From positions 93,774 through 157,773 of the forward strand of contig QCIS01000002.1 in assembly GCA_003216535.1 (NCBI GenBank): a stretch of 64,000 nt of DNA, in the 5' to 3' direction. The DNA comes from Prochlorococcus sp. AG-402-N08. Lineage in GTDB: Bacteria > Cyanobacteriota > Cyanobacteriia > PCC-6307 > Cyanobiaceae. This document shows, piece by piece, positions 47,269-54,661 of the stretch; position 1 is the first letter of the stretch; the number at the start of each line of letters is the position of its first letter. The translations under genes and the position numbers were made by a program. The notes beneath the pieces were generated by a model. It saw nothing but the letters and a program-made list of their open reading frames with translations. It was not told the origin of the DNA and made no database searches.

Positions 47269-47973
47269 ATGGCTGATTGGTGGCAGTGGTCTCAAAAGAG
47301 AGAAAAAGAAGCTCTCACTTTTGCAGTTGTTGGCGTTGGAAGATTTGGAACCGCTGTTTGTAGAGAACTTATAAGTAATGGTGCAGATGTATTGGCTGCT
47401 GATTATTCGGAAAAAGCTATTGATGATTTGAGACAATTGGAACCTTCTATAGAAGCGAGAGTAGTAGATTGTACTGATGAAGAGTCTATGAAGGAATCTG
47501 GAATTCTTGAAATGAATACTGTTGTAGTAGGTATAAGTGAACCTATTGAAGCAAGTATAACTACAACACTTATTGCTAAAGATAGTGAAGGTAGCAAAGT
47601 GAAAAGAGTAATAGCAAGAGCTACGAGTGACTTGCACGAAAAAATGTTAAAAAGGGTAGGTGCAGACAAAGTGGTCTTCCCCTCCAGAATGCAAGGAGAA
47701 AGATTAGGTTTAGAACTGGTTAGACCGAATCTAATTGAAAGATTGGAACTCGATAACCAAACTGGTATAGATGAAATAACTGTTCCAGAGGAATTCATTG
47801 GAAGATCTTTGAGAGATTTAAATTTGAGGAAAAATTATTTAGTAAATGTTCTTGCAGCAGGACCTGCTGAAAAGTTAACAGTTAATCCTCCAGCAAAATA
47901 TATCTTGGAAAGAGGAAATATTTTGGTAGTAATGGGAAAAACTGCAGATTTACAGAAATTGCCTCAGAATTAA
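47269..47973 (+). CDS. ktrA: Potassium uptake regulatory subunit KtrA
   Basis: KtrA is the cytoplasmic RCK ring that gates KtrB with ATP or ADP. The 234-aa protein has an N-terminal RCK domain with VGVGRFG (21-27) and the acidic end of strand 2 in LAADYSEKA, then a C-terminal RCK_C unit (EITVPEEFIGRSLRDLNLR). It ends the three-gene unit with ktrB. Its stop lies 6 bp before the convergent ribbon-helix-helix gene. Confidence 0.95.
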   Translation: MADWWQWSQKREKEALTFAVVGVGRFGTAVCRELISNGADVLAADYSEKAIDDLRQLEPSIEARVVDCTDEESMKESGILEMNTVVVGISEPIEASITTTLIAKDSEGSKVKRVIARATSDLHEKMLKRVGADKVVFPSRMQGERLGLELVRPNLIERLELDNQTGIDEITVPEEFIGRSLRDLNLRKNYLVNVLAAGPAEKLTVNPPAKYILERGNILVVMGKTADLQKLPQN

Positions 47974-47979
47974 GAATTT

Positions 47980-48282
47980 TTAATCAGATTTTTTATAGTA
48001 TTTAATCCTTTGAGGTGGTCTTTTTAATCTTCTTACGTTTTGTTTTTCAAGTTCGTCTCTAAATTTATTCGTATTTAAATTATTTTCTGAGAACATTGAT
48101 TTACTCTCTTTCTGAAAGTATTTTTTTATACCCTCTTGTATTAATACTTTTGCCATATTACTAACTGTCCTAGATTCATTGTCGGCTAAAATAGTTAATT
48201 TCTCACATATTAATTCTGGAAGAACTACTTGAATTCGAGGGGATTTAGGCTTCCCATTAGTTGAGTTTTGCCGGGTAGCCAT
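47980..48282 (-). CDS. Ribbon-helix-helix DNA-binding-like protein
   Basis: The 100-aa product has a basic N-terminus, then SPRIQVVLPELICEKLTILADNESRTVSNMAKVLIQEGI, split here as strand (RIQVVLP), helix (ELICEKLTILADNE), turn and helix (TVSNMAKVLIQEGI). This is the MetJ/Arc/CopG fold pattern. A long Lys/Arg-rich tail follows. These proteins dimerise and often repress their own gene. A dyad-rich region lies 16-67 bp upstream of its ATG. No toxin gene is seen beside it. Confidence 0.7.
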   Translation of the reverse strand: MATRQNSTNGKPKSPRIQVVLPELICEKLTILADNESRTVSNMAKVLIQEGIKKYFQKESKSMFSENNLNTNKFRDELEKQNVRRLKRPPQRIKYYKKSD

Positions 48283-48297
48283 TAGTCAAAGTTGATA

Positions 48298-48349
48298 ACT
48301 GTTACTTATAAGTATACACAGTTAGTCAAGGATACTATCTTTGTGTATA
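48298..48349. promoter_or_regulatory. Candidate operator: nested dyads upstream of the ribbon-helix-helix gene
   Basis: TACTTATAAGTA (48303-48314) is a perfect 12-bp palindrome, flanked by ACTGT on the left and, after TAC, by ACAGT on the right, which extend the symmetry imperfectly. TATACACA (48313-48320) also recurs inverted as TGTGTATA (48342-48349) with a 21-bp gap. The block lies in the divergent gap between the RHH gene and the gene at 48400, where both promoters must be. It is a natural site for autoregulation, but AT-rich sequence makes chance palindromes common. Confidence 0.45.
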
Positions 48350-48399
48350 TTATTAGTAAGGAAATTTATGTCCGTATCAATTAATTATTGTATTGCCCC

Positions 48400-48738
48400 A
48401 TGAAAAATTCAAGAAAACTTGATTCTCCTAAAAGGTCGATAATTGATAAAAAGAAAAAAAGATTAGTTAATTCTGATGCTCACGATAATGAAAATAGTGA
48501 TGTTTTGGTATCGGCTGTAATTAGTCCATATTTGTTAACTCATCTTCATCATACTCTTCAGCAGTCTGAGTACTATGCTCAAAAAGATGGCAGAAAATCT
48601 CACGCAGCTAACTTTGCGAAACTAAGAAAAGTTTTATGTTTAGACGCAAGAAGTATGGCAGATGCCTCTGCAAAAGAAATAAAAGATGCCGATAATGATT
48701 TATCTATTAATAAATATAATGAACAAAATGTAGCTTGA
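48400..48738 (+). CDS. Hypothetical basic protein
   Basis: Not recognised. The frame is open from a TTG at 48388, but the ATG at 48400 is preferred (112 aa). The N-terminal 40 residues are Lys-rich (KLDSPKRSIIDKKKKRLVN), then a conserved-looking part VSAVISPYLLTHLHHTLQQSEYYAQ and HAANFAKLRKVLCLDAR suggests helices. It is divergent from the RHH gene and lies 34 bp upstream of the Nif11-like gene. Confidence 0.65.
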   Translation: MKNSRKLDSPKRSIIDKKKKRLVNSDAHDNENSDVLVSAVISPYLLTHLHHTLQQSEYYAQKDGRKSHAANFAKLRKVLCLDARSMADASAKEIKDADNDLSINKYNEQNVA

Positions 48739-48772
48739 AGTAATAGTCTATTAATAAATAGATTTTAAAAAC

Positions 48773-49003
48773 ATGTCCAGTAATGCTGAAAAGCTCTATA
48801 AGTTAATAGCCAACGATTCCAAAAAGAAACAAAGTTTGTTTATGACAGCATTAACTAATCCCAAAAAAGCCTTAGATAAAATATGCGACATTGGTAAGGA
48901 CTTAAATATTTCTGTAACTAAAGAAGAGGTTATTGAATATTTGAGTACTATTGATGATCAGGCAACTAAAATGTGGTTAATCAAGGCTCGAGGAGGTCTT
49001 TAG
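48773..49003 (+). CDS. Nif11-like short protein
   Basis: The 76-aa product is wholly helical by composition: MSSNAEKLYKLIANDSKKKQ, then FMTALTNPKKALDKICDIG, ISVTKEEVIEYLSTIDD, and it ends KARGGL. The pattern (short start, D near 15, A-L-x-NP-x-x-A-L, G, then V-T-x-E-E-V) recalls the Nif11 family, which includes leader peptides of ribosomal peptides such as prochlorosins. Here only Leu follows the double glycine, so there is no core peptide. Its end overlaps the convergent 58-aa gene by 23 bp. Family assignment is by eye. Confidence 0.55.
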   Translation: MSSNAEKLYKLIANDSKKKQSLFMTALTNPKKALDKICDIGKDLNISVTKEEVIEYLSTIDDQATKMWLIKARGGL

Positions 49004-49157
49004 GCAAAGGTTTCGAATAATTATTATTTGGATTAGTAATAGGTTTAATTCTTTTGTTGTAGCCACCTCCGCCAGCTAAAGTCCAAAAAAACCAGTAACT
49101 TGGTATTGCAAGACCTGCTGCTATGAAAATCACTACAATTTGTTCTATTCTTTTCAT
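48981..49157 (-). CDS. Small single-pass membrane protein, 58 aa
   Basis: A complete frame from ATG (complement of 49155-49157) to TGA. The product starts MKRIEQIVVIFIAAGLAIP and has one membrane helix through SYWFFWTLAGGGGY, then a polar tail rich in Asn, Pro and Lys. I do not recognise it. Basic residues before the helix suggest the N-terminus stays inside. It overlaps the 3' end of the Nif11-like gene by 23 bp on the opposite strand. Confidence 0.6.
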   Translation of the reverse strand: MKRIEQIVVIFIAAGLAIPSYWFFWTLAGGGGYNKRIKPITNPNNNYSKPLPKDLLEP

Positions 49158-49229
49158 GATTTAATTTTATTCCACAAAATATTTTTTAGTAAATAAGCCA
49201 CAGATTTTGTAAATTCTATTTTTAAAAAA

Positions 49230-50861
49230 GTGATTAGATTTGAAAGTGTAAGCAAAATTTATTCTACAGATGTTGTTTTAAAAAATATTAATTGGGAGAT
49301 TAAGAAAGGAGAAAAAGTTGGCTTAGTTGGTTCTAATGGTGCAGGTAAATCAACCCAATTTAAGATTTTAATTGGAGAGGAAGAGCAAACAAGTGGAACA
49401 ATCATCAAAGAGGGAAATCCTAAAATTGCCCATTTAAAACAGGAGTTTGATTGTAATTTGAATTTTTCAATAAGACAGGAATTAGAAAGTTCTTTTAAAG
49501 ATATACAAATTGTTGCCATTAAACTTTTAGAAATTGAGAATAAAATGAAATTATTGGATATAAAAAAACATGCCGAAGAACTTGAAATATTTGTAAATCA
49601 ACTCGCAAAATATCAAGCAAAATTTGAAGCTTTAGGTGGTTATAAAATGCAATCTGATGTAGAAAAAATATTACCAAAATTAGGCTTTTCTATAGAAGAT
49701 GCTGATAAATTAGTTGGCAATTTTTCAGGTGGTTGGCAGATGAAAGTTGCACTTGGAAAAATAATCTTACAAAAACCTGATTTACTTTTACTTGATGAAC
49801 CAACCAATCATTTAGATTTAGATACTATCTTCTGGCTGGAAGAATATCTATCTTCTCTTAAGATTGCAGTCATTATAATTAGTCATGATAGATATTTCTT
49901 AGATAAATTATGTAAAAAAATAATTTTTGTAAATCGAGGAACATCTGAAATCTATAATGGAAACTATTCTTTTTTTGTCGAACAGAAATCTTTAAATGAA
50001 GAATCACAAAATAAAGCATATCAACTACAACAAAAAGAAATTGATTTACAGAAGAGTTATATTGATAGATTTAGAGCAAGTGCAACTAGAAGTTCTCAAG
50101 CAAAGAGTAGAGAAAAACAATTAAAAAAGATTTCTAAAATTGAGGCTCCCATAACAAAATCAAAAAGTCCTGTTTTTAATTTTCCAGATTGCCCACGTTC
50201 AGGTAAATTAGTTCTAAATATCAAAAATTTGTCTCATAGTTTTGAGGATAAAATTCTTTTTTTAGATGTTGATTTAAAGATTTCTTCAGGGGAAAAAATA
50301 GCAATATTGGGACCTAATGGCTGCGGTAAATCTACATTGCTTAAAATTATTATGAAAAAAATATCTCCTGAAATTGGAGAAATTAATCTCGGTAAACATA
50401 ATATAATTGCTAGCTATTATGAACAGAATCAGGCTGAAGCACTTTCACTTGAAGAAAGGGTTATTGATTTAATATATGATAAGTCTCCAGAATGGTCCCA
50501 AAAAAAAGTAAGAACATTTTTAGGAGGTTTTGGCTTTCAAAATGAAACTGTTTTTAAATATATTAAACAACTCAGTGGGGGAGAAAAGGCGAGATTAGCA
50601 TTGGCGCTGATGATTATTAATCCTAGTAATTTTCTTCTTTTGGACGAGCCAACTAATCATTTGGATCTGCAATCTAAGGAAAACTTAGAATTAGCAATTA
50701 AAAATTATAAAGGTTCATTATTAATAATTTCTCATGATCGATATTTTATTTCAAAGGTTGCAAATAGAATTGTCGAAATTAAAGATTCAAAGTTATTTTC
50801 ATATGATGGCAATTACGAATATTTTTTAGAAAAAACTCAAAGCCATAAAAAATTTGATTAG
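49230..50861 (+). CDS. ABC-F family ATPase (Uup/EttA-like)
   Basis: ABC-F proteins have two ATPase domains and no membrane part, and act on ribosomes. The 543-aa protein has Walker A GSNGAGKST (about 34-42) and GPNGCGKST near 366, the ABC signatures FSGGWQMKVAL and LSGGEKARLAL, and Walker B DEPTNHLDLDT and DEPTNHLDLQS. The linker between them is charged (QKSYIDRFRASATRSSQAKSR-type). The start is a GTG giving MIRFESVSKIY. It does not look like a classic antibiotic-resistance subtype, but that cannot be decided here. Confidence 0.92.
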   Translation: MIRFESVSKIYSTDVVLKNINWEIKKGEKVGLVGSNGAGKSTQFKILIGEEEQTSGTIIKEGNPKIAHLKQEFDCNLNFSIRQELESSFKDIQIVAIKLLEIENKMKLLDIKKHAEELEIFVNQLAKYQAKFEALGGYKMQSDVEKILPKLGFSIEDADKLVGNFSGGWQMKVALGKIILQKPDLLLLDEPTNHLDLDTIFWLEEYLSSLKIAVIIISHDRYFLDKLCKKIIFVNRGTSEIYNGNYSFFVEQKSLNEESQNKAYQLQQKEIDLQKSYIDRFRASATRSSQAKSREKQLKKISKIEAPITKSKSPVFNFPDCPRSGKLVLNIKNLSHSFEDKILFLDVDLKISSGEKIAILGPNGCGKSTLLKIIMKKISPEIGEINLGKHNIIASYYEQNQAEALSLEERVIDLIYDKSPEWSQKKVRTFLGGFGFQNETVFKYIKQLSGGEKARLALALMIINPSNFLLLDEPTNHLDLQSKENLELAIKNYKGSLLIISHDRYFISKVANRIVEIKDSKLFSYDGNYEYFLEKTQSHKKFD

Positions 50862-50953
50862 TTTTAATAAAGTGTAAATTTGGCAAAGTAAGATCACTCA
50901 TTTATCTTTACATATTTAACCGTCCCTGAATAACCTTAAAAAAACAAAAATAA

Positions 50954-51112
50954 GTTTTTTACAATTTATATGAAGAATTTCGATTTCCAAGAAAAACAAT
51001 TGCAAATTTTGATCCTATTGAAAGTTATTTGGAATACACTTCTTCCTGTGATATGAGGCATGGTAGATGTATTTCTAGGTACGTGGAAATACTGAAAAAG
51101 GATGACAATTAA
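50954..51112 (+). pseudogene. Cryptic small ORF without a canonical start
   Basis: A frame open from 50954 (after a stop) to TAA at 51110-51112 encodes 52 codons, ending with FDPIESYLEYTSSCDMRHG, RCISRYVEILKKDDN. This looks coding: charged helix, Cys-x6-Cys, and a style I associate with small Prochlorococcus proteins (uncertain). There is no ATG, GTG or TTG before the conserved part; the candidates are ATT at 50999 or the TTG inside SYLEY. An ATG at 50970 opens a different frame (28 aa), so a frameshift or start loss is possible. Confidence 0.4.
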
Positions 51113-51117
51113 ATCTT

Positions 51118-52239
51118 TTAGTTCTTTTGTAGATTAGTTATATCAGTTGGTATTACTTTTAATTTAATAAATTTATTTCTACGCTTCAATAATATATTGA
51201 CTTGTTTATAGATACCATTTTTACTTATTTGTTCAATAACGTCTGATGCCGTTTCAATATCTTTATTGCCTACTTTTATTAAAATATCATCTATCTTGAT
51301 TCCACTTTGTTCAGCTGGACTGTTCGGTACAATATATCCAACTTTTACGACATTATTTTTTCTCTCAGGATTACTTTCTTCTATTAGGCTAATCCCAATC
51401 ATAGGATGTATTACTTTTCCATTTTTTATTAGTTGATAGGCAATTTCCTTAGCTTTATTAATTGGGATTGCGAAACTCAAACCCGCTCCTGGCCCTGATC
51501 TTATCAAGGTATTAATACCAATTACTTCTCCATCGCTATTCAATAGTGGACCTCCTGAATTGCCAGGATTAATAGCAGCGTCTGTTTGTATCAGTTCAAG
51601 TTTTTTATCATATATTCCTAATTGAGTGACGTTTCTATTTAAATTACTAATAATACCAAGCGTAACAGTGTTTTCCAGTCCGAATGGATTTCCAACAGCT
51701 ATGGCCCAATCACCAACTTTAATCTTTGCTGAATTTCCCAATTTTGCTTTTGGCCAAGGTCCTTCACCTTCAATCTTTAGTACAGCTAAATCAGTAAAAA
51801 AGTCCTGCCCTATCAGTTTTGCGTTTAATTTTTTGCCATTTGTTAAACCAACAATCACCTTATCTGATCCATTCACAACATGAGCATTGGTCATTACAAG
51901 TCCATCTGCAAATATAAATCCACTTCCCTGGTTTTGCTCTATCCTTGGTCGATTGTCATTAGGTAAATCTAATCCAAAAAATCTTTCAAAATATGGATCT
52001 AGAAATAGCTGAGAATTTCTTGGAAATTTTCTTTTTTTAATATATCTTTGCGTATCAATTGTCACCACAGCTGCGCCGGTTCTTTCTACAGCTTTAGTTA
52101 TGAAAGATTTGTTTGAATATATATTAACTTCATTAATTTTTGGGTTACTTAATGGTTGGGATATTACTTTTGCAGGAAATGTAGTACCCACTGTAATTAA
52201 TGAGGCCAGTAGTATTTGCTTTTGGATGTATCTTTTCAA
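51118..52239 (-). CDS. HtrA/Deg serine protease with PDZ domain
   Basis: The 373-aa protein has an N-terminal signal-like segment (KQILLASLITVGTTFPAKV), then a trypsin-like domain with the complete triad His120 (TNAHVV), Asp150 (TDLAVL) and Ser228 (GNSGGPL), and one PDZ domain (about 275-370, with VPNSPAEQSGIKIDDILIK). It would act in the periplasm or thylakoid lumen on damaged proteins. The start is a TTG. It is divergent from the DUF2973 gene. Confidence 0.95.
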   Translation of the reverse strand: MKRYIQKQILLASLITVGTTFPAKVISQPLSNPKINEVNIYSNKSFITKAVERTGAAVVTIDTQRYIKKRKFPRNSQLFLDPYFERFFGLDLPNDNRPRIEQNQGSGFIFADGLVMTNAHVVNGSDKVIVGLTNGKKLNAKLIGQDFFTDLAVLKIEGEGPWPKAKLGNSAKIKVGDWAIAVGNPFGLENTVTLGIISNLNRNVTQLGIYDKKLELIQTDAAINPGNSGGPLLNSDGEVIGINTLIRSGPGAGLSFAIPINKAKEIAYQLIKNGKVIHPMIGISLIEESNPERKNNVVKVGYIVPNSPAEQSGIKIDDILIKVGNKDIETASDVIEQISKNGIYKQVNILLKRRNKFIKLKVIPTDITNLQKN

Positions 52240-52413
52240 TTTTGATTGTCTTATGTTCTTCGAAAGATTTAGTACACCATACTAGTGTAATTTAAATATA
52301 ACTACTAAATAAATTAATTTAATCTAGAGAATAATTAATTCACTTAAAAATAGCTAAATTTCTTTTTTTCGGGCTATGATATTAAACATATAACTAATTA
52401 ATTTATAAGTTTG

Positions 52414-52677
52414 ATGACTATTCTATTTCCCATCATATATTCTGCAGCATTAACCTATTTAGTGTGGAAAGCTTTTAAAGTAATGTCTAATGGTTGGGGT
52501 ATATCAGATAATAAAAATAAAAGTTTTAGTACTTCCAGTTTTAAACAAAAAAAGTACACCATACATCCAGAACTTTTAGATAAATCAGGAAATATAACAG
52601 AAGAGGAGTTATTAACAGTAAGATTTTCGAATGACAATGACTCTACATTAGAAGAAAAAGGTTCAACAACTGATTAA
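52414..52677 (+). CDS. DUF2973-type small membrane protein
   Basis: The 87-aa product has an N-terminal membrane helix (FPIIYSAALTYLVWKAFKVM) and a soluble tail with YTIHPELLDKSGNITEEELLTVRFSND, a sequence I associate with the cyanobacterial DUF2973 family. Function unknown. A TTG lies one codon upstream; the ATG at 52414 is preferred. The next gene follows on the same strand after about 25 bp. Confidence 0.75.
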   Translation: MTILFPIIYSAALTYLVWKAFKVMSNGWGISDNKNKSFSTSSFKQKKYTIHPELLDKSGNITEEELLTVRFSNDNDSTLEEKGSTTD

Positions 52678-52701
52678 TTAAATCACATTCAAGGAAAAAA
52701 A

Positions 52702-53085
52702 TTGGAATTAAGAACAAAAATTGTTTCAGCGGTAATAAGATCTCTCAAGTTGCCACCAAGGTTTCGTTTAAAAATGGTTAAAGAAGATCCAGTAAGACTT
52801 GAACTAAGTCTTACTCCTTCTTATGGTAAAAATCCAGTTATTGTTGGTTTAGTAGAATCATTAGACTTAGTCGCTCGTAGAGATAGAGAAGGTAGATTAC
52901 CCAGAGATCTTCAAGGGACTTGGGACTGGACTGTAAGACATGGAAAAGTTAGTACTGGAGGTTGGAATCCTATGTTAAAAGAAGCATTGCAAACAATGTT
53001 TGATACAGGATTGCCCGCTATTGTATATGAAGAATTAACTGGAGATGAGTATCGACCTGTTGATGGTGTAAGACATGTTAAATAA
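52702..53085 (+). CDS. Conserved picocyanobacterial hypothetical protein
   Basis: The 127-aa protein looks soluble and well folded: LKLPPRFRLKMVKEDPVRLELSLTPSYGKNP in two strands-like blocks, VARRDREGRLPRDLQGTWDWTVRHG, and LKEALQTMFDTGLPAIVYEEL. High conservation style suggests a real gene, but I know no function. The start is a TTG (MELRTKIVSAVIRSL). Base composition is slightly less AT-rich than neighbours. Confidence 0.75.
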   Translation: MELRTKIVSAVIRSLKLPPRFRLKMVKEDPVRLELSLTPSYGKNPVIVGLVESLDLVARRDREGRLPRDLQGTWDWTVRHGKVSTGGWNPMLKEALQTMFDTGLPAIVYEELTGDEYRPVDGVRHVK

Positions 53086-53154
53086 ATAAATTATTATTTA
53101 TCATAAATTCTTCCTCAAAACGTTAAAATAATCTGATAAGTAATCTAGTTAATT

Positions 53155-53301
53155 ATGAATAATGAAAATCAACCAAGATTTGGTTTCGTTAATTTCGCAG
53201 AAACTTGGAATGGGCGTATGGCAATGATGGGTATTTTGATTGGACTTGGTACTGAATTAATTACTGGACAAAGTATTCTTCGACAAATTGGAATAGGTTA
53301 G
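53155..53301 (+). CDS. hli: High-light-inducible protein, short form
   Basis: A 48-aa Hli that is just the core: RFGFVNFAETWNGRMAMMGILIGL with the chlorophyll-binding E-x2-N-G-R-x-A-M pattern, then the rest of the helix and LITGQSILRQIGIG. Short Hli proteins of this type are numerous in high-light Prochlorococcus and respond to light and phage infection. It stands alone, with 69 bp upstream. Unlike the longer hli at 24.9 kb, it has almost no N-terminal extension. Confidence 0.95.
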   Translation: MNNENQPRFGFVNFAETWNGRMAMMGILIGLGTELITGQSILRQIGIG

Positions 53302-53305
53302 TATT

Positions 53306-53647
53306 TTAATTGATTTCTTCTGCTTTCACCTCAATAGTACTTTCACTAGGCTTTTTATCAAATTGATTGTTATTAATGGTATTTTCTAGATTTACCCCAC
53401 AGTTCATGCAGGTTTCACTTAAGCCTAATGATATTGCACCACAATTATTACATGTATTAATTTTTGATTTGTAAGAGTTAAAACCTATAAAGGCTAAAAT
53501 TACTAATAGTAGAGGAATTAAAAATAATAGGAGGAGGATATTACCTAGAAAGCTTATGAAAAAGTTTATTCCAAAAATTGGAATTAATATAAGTATGATC
53601 AATAAATATGTGAAAAAATTTTTATTAGCCTTAAGAAAATAATACAT
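53306..53647 (-). CDS. Small membrane protein with zinc ribbon
   Basis: The 113-aa product has two hydrophobic helices at the start (FFTYLLIILILIPIFGINFF and LLLLFLIPLLLVILAFIGF) and a zinc ribbon near 65-85 (CNNCG ... CMNCG). The rest is acidic. Zinc-ribbon membrane proteins of this kind are often unassigned. It lies directly downstream of the BrkB-like gene (12 bp) on the same strand and convergent with hli. Confidence 0.7.
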   Translation of the reverse strand: MYYFLKANKNFFTYLLIILILIPIFGINFFISFLGNILLLLFLIPLLLVILAFIGFNSYKSKINTCNNCGAISLGLSETCMNCGVNLENTINNNQFDKKPSESTIEVKAEEIN

Positions 53648-53658
53648 CTTATTTATTT

Positions 53659-54567
53659 CTAATATCTTTTTTTATTTAGTAATGTCATACTAGCAATAAC
53701 TACGCTCCAGCACTGTCCAAAATATAAAATTACTCCTAATAGCCATACCCACAAAGTAAGTACAAGAAAACCTCCAATAAAACCATATGCTTGAAATCTT
53801 GCTCCAAGCGAAAGAATACTTTTACTTACTGCTAGGTTCAAAGTGGTTAGACCAATTCCAATCAGAATAGATCCAGGTAAAAGTGGTTTCAAAGGAACTT
53901 TTCTACTGGGTAACAGGGCTTGTAATAAAAGAGCCATTAAAGAAAATCCGATTAGTGGTATTGCAAACTTACCAACTTGTAATAGCGGCAACTTTAATAA
54001 TAAATCAGAAATAAGATTGTTAGATTTTGAAAGATTTTCTAAAACGTTACTTGGGATCATTCTAAGATTTGCACTAATCTGATCTATTACCATTAAAAAA
54101 CCAATAAAGAATACTATTAAAAAGGCTTCAACTCTATTTCTGAGAAACCTCGAGGCTTGCACTCTCCAAGCAGCATTAACTTTTTTAGACGGAATTTCGT
54201 CTTCCCAAAGCCTATCTGAACCTCTTTGAAGAGATAGATATGCATTTCCTGCTGTAAAAAGCAAAAACATAGCCCCTAGAATACCTGCCCCAAAACCTTG
54301 ATCTATCAAATTAAATAATGTTGATTCTACTAACTCAACTACCGAAGGAGGTAAAAGCTGAGCAGCAATAGAAATTATTTGTTGATCTAATCCTTCTTGT
54401 TTTCCTAAGAACCATGAAGCTATTGAAAGAGAAATCAGAAGAATAGGAAAAAATGATTGAAGTGTATAGTATGCAAATGCAGCACTTAAATCAACACAAT
54501 CAGATTTGCTCCATCGCTCACAAGCTCCCCATAAGCTTTTAAGTATCCAAGTAGAACTTCTCTGCAT
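53659..54567 (-). CDS. BrkB/YihY-family inner membrane protein
   Basis: The 302-aa protein has about six membrane helices and the family motif DLSAAFAYYTLQSFFPILLISLSIA near residues 25-50, with GSDRLWE and RNRVEAFLIV in the loops. It was once called ribonuclease BN, but that is wrong for this family; it is a membrane protein of unknown function. The ATG at 54567 is preferred to a TTG at 54582. An (ATTT) repeat lies just upstream. Confidence 0.85.
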   Translation of the reverse strand: MQRSSTWILKSLWGACERWSKSDCVDLSAAFAYYTLQSFFPILLISLSIASWFLGKQEGLDQQIISIAAQLLPPSVVELVESTLFNLIDQGFGAGILGAMFLLFTAGNAYLSLQRGSDRLWEDEIPSKKVNAAWRVQASRFLRNRVEAFLIVFFIGFLMVIDQISANLRMIPSNVLENLSKSNNLISDLLLKLPLLQVGKFAIPLIGFSLMALLLQALLPSRKVPLKPLLPGSILIGIGLTTLNLAVSKSILSLGARFQAYGFIGGFLVLTLWVWLLGVILYFGQCWSVVIASMTLLNKKRY

Positions 54568-54584
54568 ATTAATTTTCTTCAAAT

Positions 54585-54608
54585 ATTTATTTATTTATTT
54601 ATTTATTT
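54585..54608. repeat. Short tandem repeat, six ATTT units
   Basis: Six consecutive ATTT units, followed by a T-rich run. It sits 17 bp upstream of the ATG of the BrkB-like gene, where slippage could alter promoter spacing. Confidence 0.8.
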
Positions 54609-54661
54609 TTTATTGTATCTGATTAAGAAATTTTTCAAGCAATTATTTATTTATGATGCAA

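Noticed and set aside
47980..48282. RHH protein as the antitoxin of a toxin-antitoxin pair
   Set aside because: No toxin-like gene lies on the same strand next to it; the neighbours are ktrA (convergent) and a divergent basic protein without toxin motifs.
54585..54608. ATTT repeat as a phase-variation switch
   Set aside because: Six four-base units outside the coding frame in AT-rich DNA; no evidence of length variation is available from one sequence.
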